A stretch of 37,787 bases of DNA from Neoluteolibacter marinus (GTDB taxonomy: Bacteria > Verrucomicrobiota > Verrucomicrobiia > Verrucomicrobiales > Akkermansiaceae): the NCBI RefSeq assembly GCF_014904755.1, contig NZ_JACZFQ010000058.1, positions 1-37,787 of the forward strand. Reading direction: 5' to 3'. The translations under genes were made by a program, and so were the position numbers. Of the stretch, positions 8,001 to 15,672 are shown one piece after another. Under the pieces are notes generated by a model, which was not told the origin of the DNA, made no database searches, and was given only the letters and a program-made list of their open reading frames with translations. Every line of letters begins with the position of its first letter. The first letter of the stretch is position 1.

Positions 8001-9295
8001 TCCACCGTGAGAGCCCGAAACAATGGAGCGAAATTCAAGCCGTCGCTTTGCAGGAGAATGTCCGGTTGATGTTCGAGAAGCCAGTCAGCCAGCGCGGGAT
8101 GCGAAGATGCGAGCATCGCGGTGAGAGCTTCCATTTGGGGGGCGATCCGATTGCCAAGGCCTGCGCACAGGATCCGCAATATACGATAAAGAGGTTGTCG
8201 CTCCATGCATCGTCCCGCAAGTCGCTCAGCAAACGAATGGTGAGCAAACGAGAAAGCGGGCGGTTCACCAGGGCCGGATACCCTCGTAAAAAGCGTCCGA
8301 TCCAACAGAGCCTGAAGGTCGGCGACGCTAAAAGCAAAGGGGAGCGAATCACAACGCCATCTTCCATCCAAGGGCGCGTCGAAGAATCGCCGTAGATTGA
8401 GGATCGAGGAATTGACGTCGTCGAGTTCCTCAAACTGGAGTCGGAGGTGACCTGAAAGGATTGCGTGAACGCCAATCAGTTCCGAGATTGCTTCCAGTTT
8501 TGAGTCAGGAAGGATGGGCGTCTGAATCGGGGAAGACTGTCTTTCAGCCGTTTCCTTGAGCAACCGCGAAATCTGCTGGTCGCGCAGTTGGCCAACGGAA
8601 ACGTGCTGGCTTGGATTCGTCACCCAGCTTTCGATCAATGAATCAATGTGAATAGGAATGCGCGCCAAGGGTCCGAGGCTTCCATCGTGTATCCAGGTGA
8701 TGAATGGGGACGGGTCGTCATGGCCACGGGCTTGAAGCGCGATTGACAGATCCTCTTCGCGTAGCGGGCAAATTTCATATACCGAGAGATTCTCACTGGT
8801 ACCCCAGTCCCGAAGTAGGTCCGCGTGTCGACGGCCGTCCCATGCGACGCTTCGCAAGCAAATAAACGCACGTAACGCCGGGTGTGCATTGCGCTTCAAG
8901 AAGCCGGTGAGTGCGTCCAGTAGGCCGGGGTGGTGGGGCAAAGCCTCATCAATGCCATCGATCAGCAACGTCAATGACGAACCCGAGCTTCTATGTTCCT
9001 CCCATTCGTCTGTTTCGCGGATCGCCTGCGCTGGTGTCCCTGAGAGCTCGGTAGCCCGAAAGCGAAGGATGGTGTCGCCCTCGGCCCTAATCAACGATTC
9101 GAGTAGGTCCAACTCGTTCGATTTCCCCATCCCACCTCCGCCTAGAAGCACCAGTAACCTTTGTTGCAGCAACTCCGGTGTTTCAATATTTCCGGCTTCA
9201 GACGGCATGAAAAACCAGTCCCCATTCCAGCCGCAATTGATCGCGTTACCAGCGGGAACCCAATACCGCTTCCAAGGATACCGCTCGTCGCCCAT
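5072..9295 (-). CDS. STAND/NACHT-type NTPase with C-terminal PD-(D/E)xK nuclease domain
   Basis: A 1407-residue protein. A short N-terminal motif (RYPWKRYWVPAGNAINCGW, residues 5-23), of the kind preceding many bacterial STAND NTPases, is followed by a Walker A loop GGGGMGKS (52-59) and a Walker B-like LIDGIDE (111-117). Family knowledge: such proteins act as ligand-sensing switches, often in anti-phage immunity. Residues about 230-1230 are helix-rich, repeat-like and Trp/Leu-rich, and would be the sensor and oligomerisation part. The last about 120 residues carry a restriction-like nuclease core: D1300 (TDIKV), E1317-H-K1319 (VIVEHKRA), then a Q/Y helix (KEQLVERY) and a GIYWVSWF strand. The nuclease at the C-terminus is the reverse of the usual N-terminal effector arrangement. 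Base composition is lower in GC than neighbours. The gene starts 77 bases after a decayed AAA-gene tail and has no obvious partner in its own operon. A DNA-degrading defence role is inference. Confidence 0.85.
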   Translation of the reverse strand: MGDERYPWKRYWVPAGNAINCGWNGDWFFMPSEAGNIETPELLQQRLLVLLGGGGMGKSNELDLLESLIRAEGDTILRFRATELSGTPAQAIRETDEWEEHRSSGSSLTLLIDGIDEALPHHPGLLDALTGFLKRNAHPALRAFICLRSVAWDGRRHADLLRDWGTSENLSVYEICPLREEDLSIALQARGHDDPSPFITWIHDGSLGPLARIPIHIDSLIESWVTNPSQHVSVGQLRDQQISRLLKETAERQSSPIQTPILPDSKLEAISELIGVHAILSGHLRLQFEELDDVNSSILNLRRFFDAPLDGRWRCDSLPFAFSVADLQALLDRTLFTRVSGPGEPPAFSFAHHSFAERLAGRCMERQPLYRILRILCAGLGNRIAPQMEALTAMLASSHPALADWLLEHQPDILLQSDGLNFAPLFRALTVERVLRETEESDEHRRLEYSKIDAGFSCGEVAEVLVKFLNGTDLDDRTRYATITICARCPDPALASSLWHILNNEAEHRHLRAKALDAWLGLASYSPEVSHERIWQLARGEAGTGRAHDRADALSFLLKAGEPAASIIPLIPRSDENSHGSREMLIDHYLPNFLKPPELPDALKFLEKRGMRYGGGIDTEGLAGTVYEMVFANLDRSEILEAFARHWWAVGRRYHAELGADLRPMIDRLSDSSRQALLSALIECNDGVEDYSLLQVPLKVADLEWVVSRLPATTGPFRERWLKMVRWHWYQATKAEVPEWLVNGYRDGDEDFRQIFPTPTRNRSIEEAIYRFHRAGELRLERRAKAYQRKRGMRPKPFGRQDFTDVVEAQFRSNAISGWIRFASRAWHWMEGDDEASPKEEDGIRRSPGWIALSEDGRSAATNAARSFLESESAPSSTGTWTNGLEAGYLAMDLLEEIITTDPSLAKIVAERWIPAVIRRSNVGERRHQQLVNLAKSLDSQKVRREMIAIAKDGLEHWDRSLHLGAFSESWDGLDSEELLALMRSLLCGAAHKRTLTRRNKKFPSVAKNHQKLELRQAGGFAAALQFLANVDRPAACRLLASLSHIPLAMRKGRHRAVLVLVLLAPLRLPECMEKARDIVFSSKRRELRTAFNSVLSKLNHDYSDEGWLSKLNATQVALIYRSFVRAFPEMSKFEFRGGRVTLAEERRDFESSLMKRLSELGAAAEILQLLQEFKCELRKDSLRWYLRDARRIQAEEKWTPPRAAEISKWLIQEDGLLVRTEEDLKEAVLVSLGRFQDSIAREGRFVLDCWSRQKDGSYRPVLEEDLSARVADSLREDLERVIVSTEEQLRLGVKKQRTDIKVTLEVEGRRLAVIVEHKRAHNSGVLNDMKEQLVERYLIPAGIASGIYWVSWFDDFDASEPRVRNRLGVGSPGEARDVLVKQASDVSGATGLRISAFVLDCTKSSQ

Positions 9296-9372
9296 CTAAG
9301 AGGAGAATGGCCTACGGGCAGGGGATTCCAAGTCGACAATTCTCCGGCGCCAACTCTAGTGACCTCCCAGCC

Positions 9373-9628
9373 TCACCCCTTATTCACCTGCGGCTTGAAC
9401 TCGAGGGAGGGGCCGTCGTTGGTGTCCATCTTTTCGATGCTCGCGTTGTCGTGTTGGACGGGGACGACCTTGATATCGACCCGGACAGGGCCGGCGCGGA
9501 GGCCTTCGATGATCTGGCGGAGGTGGGCAACGGTTTGGTCGGTGAGGCTCTGCGGCTGGGCGTAGTGCTATGCCTTCGGGGATCGAGTCGGGCCTTTTTT
9601 TGAATTGCGCCGTCCCGGTCCCATTCAC
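9373..9628 (-). pseudogene. Decayed duplicate of the 3' end of the AAA+ ATPase gene
   Basis: The minus strand encodes HYAQPQSLTDQTVAHLRQ and onward to VNKG-stop (TGA at 9373-9375). This matches the last 65 residues of the intact ATPase (ending at 10502) at about 51 positions. Upstream, near 9570, 14 bases present in the intact gene are missing and break the frame; beyond that, in another frame, AQFKKRPDSIPEGI still resembles the intact SQFNDGLEAIKEGI, so homology reaches about 9610-9628. There is no start and no rest of the gene: only the 3' end was ever here or survives. It directly precedes the STAND gene and lies just beyond the 256-aa gene. Confidence 0.85.
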
Positions 9629-9653
9629 AGACCCCGCTCACGAGCTTCATTGG

Positions 9654-10424
9654 TCACTTAGGATAAGCCTTATTCAGGCTGCGACTAAACTCCGTCAGCT
9701 GTTCTTTGAAAACCCTGATCATCGACCGGATTGCCCCGTAGTTGTTCACGAAGTACTTTTTCACCTCCTGCATCACTTTCCTCTCCTGGGCGATCCCAAT
9801 GTCGTCTCCTCCGGTCTCGCGAAATAGGCTTAGGAGTTCATCGTTACTTAACTCGTCGCCACGGATCCGTGCCAGCATCCACTGACAATCATCGTCGATT
9901 ATACCCAAGTGCTCCCGAATGGACACAATTTCACTCTTGGCCAGCATGGCTTCTTCCCGTGATGATGCGGAAATTTCAACCCTGATTGGTGCATCCTTCG
10001 GAAGTCCGAATACTTGGCGAACTTCAGCGAGCAGATCCTCGGGTGTATGGTAGGGCCCCCTTTGATAGGACAACGGAAGAGGCGGCACCTCCGGCGGCTC
10101 CAAGCCCGCATCGAGAGCAAAGGCCCTCGATCTCGACCACCATTCCTGCCAGTGTTGCCTATCGTACTTCTTTCGACTCACGTGTGTCATCCATTTTTCC
10201 CAAGCGAGCCAACTCGGGCCAGATTGCATCAGTTCGAAGAATTCTCGTTTCGCTCCGAGCACTGGATCTGCACGCAGAATATCAATCAATTGGCTCGCCT
10301 CGTATGCGTCGGTGATTTCCGGCCCGTCATAAAACAGATCTTCTTTGAGATGGAGCAGCTGCCTCTCAGTAGGTCGCTTTCCTTTAAGGTAAAAGTATTC
10401 TGAATTTTCCCAGTTTCCGCTCAC
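9654..10424 (-). CDS. Hypothetical protein between two copies of the ATPase 3' end
   Basis: A 256-residue soluble, charged protein beginning MSGNWENSEYFYLKGKRPTE. It contains a Trp-rich stretch around residues 73-95 (WLAWEKWMTHVSRKKYDRQHW), a Pro-rich linker (PPEVPPLPLSY) and a helical C-terminal half. I recognise no domain, signal peptide or membrane segment. Base composition is lower in GC than in the ATPase gene. It lies 78 bases downstream of the intact ATPase stop and about 25 bases before the decayed tail copy, so it is exactly the segment framed by the two direct repeats. It probably arrived with the event that duplicated the tail. It could be read from the ATPase operon or from its own AT-rich upstream region (10425-10500). 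Confidence 0.72.
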   Translation of the reverse strand: MSGNWENSEYFYLKGKRPTERQLLHLKEDLFYDGPEITDAYEASQLIDILRADPVLGAKREFFELMQSGPSWLAWEKWMTHVSRKKYDRQHWQEWWSRSRAFALDAGLEPPEVPPLPLSYQRGPYHTPEDLLAEVRQVFGLPKDAPIRVEISASSREEAMLAKSEIVSIREHLGIIDDDCQWMLARIRGDELSNDELLSLFRETGGDDIGIAQERKVMQEVKKYFVNNYGAIRSMIRVFKEQLTEFSRSLNKAYPK

Positions 10425-10501
10425 GAGAGTCTCTTGTTTGTATTAACTCTAAAAGCTCTCGGAGCGGAACGTCGAATTATTCGCCAAAACTGATCTGAGA
10501 T

Positions 10502-13500
10502 TCACCCTTGATTCACCTCCGGCTTGAACTCCAGCGACGGCCCGTCGTCGGGGGCGTCGATCTTCTCGATGCTCCCCTTCTCGTCCTGGACCGGCACGAC
10601 CTTGATGTCGACCTGCACGGGGACGGCGCGGAGGCCTTCGATGATCTGGCGGAGGTGGGCGACGGTTTCGTCGGTGAGGCTCTGCGGGCGGGCGTAGTGC
10701 TGGCCGGCGCTGGAGATGCCTTCCTTGATCGCCTCGAGGCCGTCGTTGAACTGGCTCATCTGGGCGACGACGCGGGCGACGGGGTCGTTCTCGCCGGCAC
10801 CGCCGAGGAGCTTGCGCTTGTTGAACTCCTTCTTGATCTGCTCCCAGCGGGCGGCCTGGTCCTCGTCGAGCAGGCCTTCCATTTCGTAGAACTTCAGCAG
10901 GTTCGCCTCGGCGGCGGTGGTGAGGTTCTGGGACTCGCTGCGGTAGTGGTCGATGACGATCTGGCGGACTTCCTCCGGGGTCATCAGCGGCAGGATCTTT
11001 TCGGCGATGCGCGCCATGTTCCGGTAGGAGCCCTGGAGCTTGAAGGGCGGCTCGGTGCGGTAGGCGTCCTCCTGGGCGGCGCTTTTGATGTACTGCAGGT
11101 TCACCCGCAGGATGGTGTCGCGGACGGAAAGGAGGTGCTTCACCACGGCGAGCATCTCCTCGATCTCGGCGGGGGTATAGTTGCCCTCGAAATCGGCGCC
11201 GTCGCGGCTGCCGGTCTCGGCGACGCGGATCAGCATCAGCACGTCCTTCTGCGAGCGGCTGGCGAGGATCGAGAGGGTGGCATTCGAAGTCAGGGCGTTC
11301 TCGATGTAGCTGGCCTTGAAGGCCGCCTCGTGGCCGCCGAGGATGTCGCCGAGATTGTAGGTGTCGGCGCGGTTGGCTAGCATGTCCGGGATCTGGAACT
11401 TGCCGCCGCTCTCGGTGTAGGGGTTGCCGGCCATGACGACGGCGACCTTTCGACCACGGAGATCGTAGGTCCGCGGCTGGCCTTTCCAGACGCCCTCGAT
11501 CTTGCGCTGGGCGTCGCAGAGGGAGATGAACTTCTGCAGGAACTCCGGGTCGGTGTGCTGGATGTCGTCGAGATAGAGCATCACGTTGTCGCCCATCTCC
11601 AGCGCCAGGTTGGCGCGTTCGACCTCGGCGCGGGCGGAGGCGTTGGGCGCCTCGGCCGGGTCGAGCGAGGTGACGCTGTGGCCGAGCGCCGGGCCGTTGA
11701 TCTTGACGAAGGTCAGGCCGAGGCGGTTGGCGATGTATTCCATCAGCGTGGTCTTGCCGTAGCCGGGCGGCGAGACCAGCAGCAGCAGGCCCATGCGGTC
11801 GGTGCGGGTGTTCGCGCCGGCGGTGCCGAGCTGCTTGGCGAGGTTGTCGCCGACCAGCGGCAGGTAGACCTCGTCGATCAGGCGGTTGCGGACGAAGGCG
11901 CTCATGACCTTCGGCTTGAATTCATCCAGCCGCATCTCCTGGCGCTTGATGTCGGTCAGCTCGGACTTGCGGGTGGCCAGCGCGCGGAAGGCGGCGGCAT
12001 CGGTCCGCTCGTGGCGGGCCAGGCGGTCGAGGAACTCGCTGTAGTGGATCTCCAAGGTCGCGTCCTGGATCCGCGGGTGGCTGGAGCGCAGGCCCTCGGC
12101 CTTGAAGGCGAGAGTGACGGACTTGACCGCGCGCTGCTCGAAGCCGCCGCAGGCGAGGTGCGCGGCGGCCTCGTCGATGACCGCGGCGAGCAGGCCGGCG
12201 GGGGTGCCTTCGAGGGCGTCGGGGTAATTGGCCGCGAAGCCGGCGAGCCAGTCGCGGGCGATCTCGAATTTGACGAAGGGCGGCACCGAATCGTCGCCGA
12301 GCGATTCCTTGAGCATCGCCTCGCCGCGCTTGGCGACCAGGGTGTGGTGGAACTTGCGGCTGAGCTCGGCCGCGGCGGCGGAGACGACGAAGGGCCCGCC
12401 GGCGGCGAGTTCCTCCGAAAGGTAGTCGGCGGCGCGCTGCGGGTGGAGGTCGAGGAAGAGGCCGTGGCTGCTGCGCCAATCGGCGAAGGCGCTGGCGAGG
12501 CGTTCTTTCCACGCCGCGGTCTCGTCGCCGCCTTCGAAGAGGCTACGACGTTTGCCGTAGGAGGCGAATTGGTTGGCGAGGCGGTCTTTCGCCGGATCCT
12601 CCCAGGACTTCCAGAACAGGTGGGCGGCGGCGCGGTCGCGCGGGCTGTAGCGGAGCAAGCCGGCCTCGGCCTGGATCGGCAGCAGCTCAGCGAGGAGCTT
12701 GGCGGCGTCCTCGTCGTGGATGCCCTTGGTGTAGCCCTCGGCGTAGCGGGGCTGCATGAAGGATTGGAGGGAAGATAAGAGGTCCGTTGTCGGTTGTCGG
12801 TTGTCGGTTGTCTGAAGGTCGGAAGACTCGGGTGCGGCGGAGAAAGTCGGCGCGGCGGGGCCGCCACGCCCTACCGTGGTGAGATACTGCCAGGCGAGGT
12901 ATTCGACGCGGGCGACGCCGGGGCTTTCGCTGGGGACCTCGAGGTCCCAGGCGTCGCGGGTGGCGAGGAAGGCCGGGTCGGTGATCGGCTCGTAGAACTT
13001 GGTGCCGGTGAGGTGGAAGGCCATCGACTCGTCGTGGGGGACGATGGTCATTTCCAGGGCCTGGGTGTTGACGTTGAAGGCGTTCTTGCCGAAGCGGATG
13101 ACGTTCTCGCCGTCGACGTAGAGCTCCTTCTTGTCCTTGAGCTGGCGGACGCCGTCCTCGCGCAGGGTCTTGAGGCGGGTCTGCAGGTCGTCCGACTTGA
13201 CCGAGTCGCCGAGCTTCTGGAGCTGGCCGATCAGGTCGCGGACCTTCTCGATCATCGGATCGGTGGCGAAGTAGGAGTGGATCTCCTCGACCTCGCCGAA
13301 GGCGGCGACGCGATTGCGGATGCCGGCGAGGATCCGCTCGGCGGATTTGAAGAGGGCGCCGGCGCGCTTGCCGCGGGCCTCGACCAGCTGGGTGCGGCGG
13401 CTTTCGAAGGCGTCGTAGATCTCCTCGCGGCGGGTGGCGATCTGCTCGATGTATTCGTCGAACTCGGCGAACTTGCCCTCGAGTTCCTCGACCTGGACCA

Positions 13501-15661
13501 TCAGGCGGGTCAGCGATTCGTCGCACTTTTCCGGCGAGTCGCAGAGGTCGAGGTAGTTCGCGAGCGCCTGCGACAGCAGCTTCAACTGTGCCGAGAACTG
13601 CGCCTCCCCTTCCCCGCGGGCGAGTTCCTTGCGCTTGTTGCGCAGCGAGCCGCGGGTGCCATTGAGGCGGGCGTAGAGGGTGGAGATCCGTTCGATGATC
13701 TCGGTGGTCTGGGTCGCGTCCTCGATCTTCAGTCCGCCGACGATGTCGATGAGCATTTCCAGCTCGGCCGCGGCCTGGTCGAGGGCGGTGGCGACCTCGT
13801 CGGCCTCGGTGACCTTGGTGATCTTTTCGAGCGCGGCTTCCTGGGCATCGATCGAGGCGGCGTACGACTTGAGGGAGTCTTCGCCTAACAGGAAGGCGAC
13901 GGTGCGCTGGGAAACCTCGTCGGTGGTCGTGACGACCTCGGTCTCGAAGGCCTCGATGACCGCGGGGTCGGTGTAGCGGACGTCGCGCAGGCCGATGATC
14001 TCGCCGCGCAGCTTGCGCAGGCCGGCGAGCTGGTGGACGAAGCCCTGGAGATCCTCCGGCGGGGTGGTCTTGGTCTCGCGGACCAGCTTTTCGACGGCCT
14101 CGCGGATGGTGGCGGTGCGCTCGCTGGCGACGGCGCGGAGCTTCTGGACCTTGTCGAACTCGCCGATCGCGGATTCGCCGGCCTTCTTGATCTCCTTGAT
14201 CGGCGCGGCGAGCGACTGGCACTCGGCGCGGTCGAGCCAGAAGTAGGCATCGAGCAGGTCGCCGGCGCGCTTGACGACATCGAGGTAGAGGCCGGCGAAG
14301 GAGTCGTCCTTGTGGAGGAGGGTCAGCAGCTCGCGGGCCTCGGCCATGCCGCGGACCAGCTCGGGGTTGCCGATCTTGTAGAGGAAGGACTGCTTGTCGG
14401 TGGCCGCGGCGCTGCTCGACTCGTCGTCCAAGTACGGCGTTTGCCAGATTTGCAGGGCGTGGTGCTTCTGCGGCTGGCCGTCGCCGCGGAACAGGACCAG
14501 CTGGCCGTCGCCGAAGAGCGAGCGGCCCGAGCACATGATCGGGTTCTCGACCGACTGCTGGATGCGGTTGTAGGGCAGCAGGACGTATTCGCCGGCGGGG
14601 CGGTTGTAGAAGGAGTAGAGCACGTCCTCGCCGTTGGCGCTGGCGACCTTGCGCTCGAAGCGCATGTCGAGCACGCCGTGGTCGAAGGTCTTCACCTCGC
14701 CGGTCTGCAGCAGGTAGCCGTTGGCGAAGATGATGCCCTGGTCGTCGGGGAGAAGCACGCAGGAGTCGCCGATCGCGTCGATGCGGTGCACCGACTTGGT
14801 CTTGTCGTTGAAGACGAGGTAGCGGTGGAGGCTTTCGCGGTAGGGCAGGATCTTGAGGAGGATCAGCGAGCCTACGACGGCGTAGAAGATCTCCGCGTCG
14901 TCGAGCGTCTGGTCGCTCTCGGTGACCGGCTCCGAGTAGATGCCCTGGCCGCTGGCGGTGTTGTCCTCGACCTTGATCGTGAGGTCGCCGCCGACGGTCT
15001 CGACAAAGACGCGGTCCTCGATGGAGACGTGCGGGTGGAGGCCGGAGCGGTGCATGCCGCGGTGGGCGCGGGTCCACTCGAACTCGTGCTGGGCGGGATA
15101 GACGTACTCGTGGTCGAAGCGGTTGCCGATGTACTCGAGCGAGCCGTCGCTGTTGATCTTCCACTTGAAGGTCTTGAGGTCGTCGACCGTCTTGCCGATC
15201 CGCATCGCCATGTAGAGATGCGGGCCGATGATCATGAACTTCTGGAAGACGGCCTCGCGGTAGTACTTGAAGAGGTAGGCGAAGTCCTCCTCGAAGCGCG
15301 GGTCCTTGAGCACCTCGCCGACCGGGATGCCGGTGAAGGTGCGGCTTTCCGGATCGTAGTCGTAGGCGGCGAAGACGTCGGCGACGTCGGTCGTCTGCTT
15401 GAGGCCGAACTGGATGTTGTAGCCGAAGAGGAAGCGGTGCTTGCCGACGGCGACGAGGTCGCGGGCGACGCAGTTGTGCTCGGTCGAAACCCGCTCGGTG
15501 GCGAGCAGGGCGGTCTCGATGCCGCCGAAGACCTGGAGGCGTTCGGCATTCAGCGCGTCGAGCCCGTCGCGCAACGTGGCGGCGTGCTTGTCGAGCCGGG
15601 CGCGGATGACTTCATACGCGCCGCCTTCGAGCTGGTCGGGCTTTGGGGATTCTTCGGGCAT
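10502..15661 (-). CDS. Giant AAA+ ATPase ('DNA repair ATPase', DUF3686-type)
   Basis: A 1719-residue protein. The N-terminal about 480 residues (CVARDLVAVGKHRFLFGYNI, FMIIGPHLYMAMRIG and so on) fit the DUF3686 region of proteins annotated 'DNA repair ATPase'. Residues about 480-830 are coiled coil rich in Glu/Arg/Leu. A AAA+ module follows, with Walker A PPGYGKTT near residue 1300 and Walker B MLYLDDIQ near 1362. The C-terminus (LTDETVAHLRQIIEGLRAVP, VDIKVVPVQDEK) is the part duplicated at 9373. In known genomes this ATPase travels with YqiJ-like and flotillin genes, as here, and the cluster is linked to membrane-associated stress responses; the biochemical role, including DNA repair, is unproven. 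An odd feature is a low-complexity linker at about residues 928-962 whose DNA is a palindrome plus a 7-bp tandem repeat. Confidence 0.9.
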   Translation of the reverse strand: MPEESPKPDQLEGGAYEVIRARLDKHAATLRDGLDALNAERLQVFGGIETALLATERVSTEHNCVARDLVAVGKHRFLFGYNIQFGLKQTTDVADVFAAYDYDPESRTFTGIPVGEVLKDPRFEEDFAYLFKYYREAVFQKFMIIGPHLYMAMRIGKTVDDLKTFKWKINSDGSLEYIGNRFDHEYVYPAQHEFEWTRAHRGMHRSGLHPHVSIEDRVFVETVGGDLTIKVEDNTASGQGIYSEPVTESDQTLDDAEIFYAVVGSLILLKILPYRESLHRYLVFNDKTKSVHRIDAIGDSCVLLPDDQGIIFANGYLLQTGEVKTFDHGVLDMRFERKVASANGEDVLYSFYNRPAGEYVLLPYNRIQQSVENPIMCSGRSLFGDGQLVLFRGDGQPQKHHALQIWQTPYLDDESSSAAATDKQSFLYKIGNPELVRGMAEARELLTLLHKDDSFAGLYLDVVKRAGDLLDAYFWLDRAECQSLAAPIKEIKKAGESAIGEFDKVQKLRAVASERTATIREAVEKLVRETKTTPPEDLQGFVHQLAGLRKLRGEIIGLRDVRYTDPAVIEAFETEVVTTTDEVSQRTVAFLLGEDSLKSYAASIDAQEAALEKITKVTEADEVATALDQAAAELEMLIDIVGGLKIEDATQTTEIIERISTLYARLNGTRGSLRNKRKELARGEGEAQFSAQLKLLSQALANYLDLCDSPEKCDESLTRLMVQVEELEGKFAEFDEYIEQIATRREEIYDAFESRRTQLVEARGKRAGALFKSAERILAGIRNRVAAFGEVEEIHSYFATDPMIEKVRDLIGQLQKLGDSVKSDDLQTRLKTLREDGVRQLKDKKELYVDGENVIRFGKNAFNVNTQALEMTIVPHDESMAFHLTGTKFYEPITDPAFLATRDAWDLEVPSESPGVARVEYLAWQYLTTVGRGGPAAPTFSAAPESSDLQTTDNRQPTTDLLSSLQSFMQPRYAEGYTKGIHDEDAAKLLAELLPIQAEAGLLRYSPRDRAAAHLFWKSWEDPAKDRLANQFASYGKRRSLFEGGDETAAWKERLASAFADWRSSHGLFLDLHPQRAADYLSEELAAGGPFVVSAAAAELSRKFHHTLVAKRGEAMLKESLGDDSVPPFVKFEIARDWLAGFAANYPDALEGTPAGLLAAVIDEAAAHLACGGFEQRAVKSVTLAFKAEGLRSSHPRIQDATLEIHYSEFLDRLARHERTDAAAFRALATRKSELTDIKRQEMRLDEFKPKVMSAFVRNRLIDEVYLPLVGDNLAKQLGTAGANTRTDRMGLLLLVSPPGYGKTTLMEYIANRLGLTFVKINGPALGHSVTSLDPAEAPNASARAEVERANLALEMGDNVMLYLDDIQHTDPEFLQKFISLCDAQRKIEGVWKGQPRTYDLRGRKVAVVMAGNPYTESGGKFQIPDMLANRADTYNLGDILGGHEAAFKASYIENALTSNATLSILASRSQKDVLMLIRVAETGSRDGADFEGNYTPAEIEEMLAVVKHLLSVRDTILRVNLQYIKSAAQEDAYRTEPPFKLQGSYRNMARIAEKILPLMTPEEVRQIVIDHYRSESQNLTTAAEANLLKFYEMEGLLDEDQAARWEQIKKEFNKRKLLGGAGENDPVARVVAQMSQFNDGLEAIKEGISSAGQHYARPQSLTDETVAHLRQIIEGLRAVPVQVDIKVVPVQDEKGSIEKIDAPDDGPSLEFKPEVNQG
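12786..12813. repeat. Four tandem copies of GTTGTCG inside the ATPase gene
   Basis: Units at 12786, 12793, 12800 and 12807, the last ending in T instead of G. On the coding strand this reads as the low-complexity linker TTDNRQPTTD. Because the unit is 7 bp, only multiples of three units keep the frame, so copy-number change would usually break the gene. Confidence 0.9.
12849..12870. repeat. GC-rich palindrome inside the ATPase gene
   Basis: GGCGCGGCGG (12849-12858) and CCGCCACGCC (12861-12870) form a 10-bp inverted repeat with one mismatch. It is followed by CTACC and encodes the GRGGPAAP part of the linker. It looks like an intergenic REP-type unit sitting in-frame within a coding sequence. 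Confidence 0.75.
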
Positions 15662-15672
15662 GGAAATGGAGT

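Noticed and set aside
12786-12813. CRISPR-like or minisatellite array
   Set aside because: Only four 7-bp units with no spacers; it is a short tandem repeat in a coding region. No CRISPR array was seen anywhere in the window.
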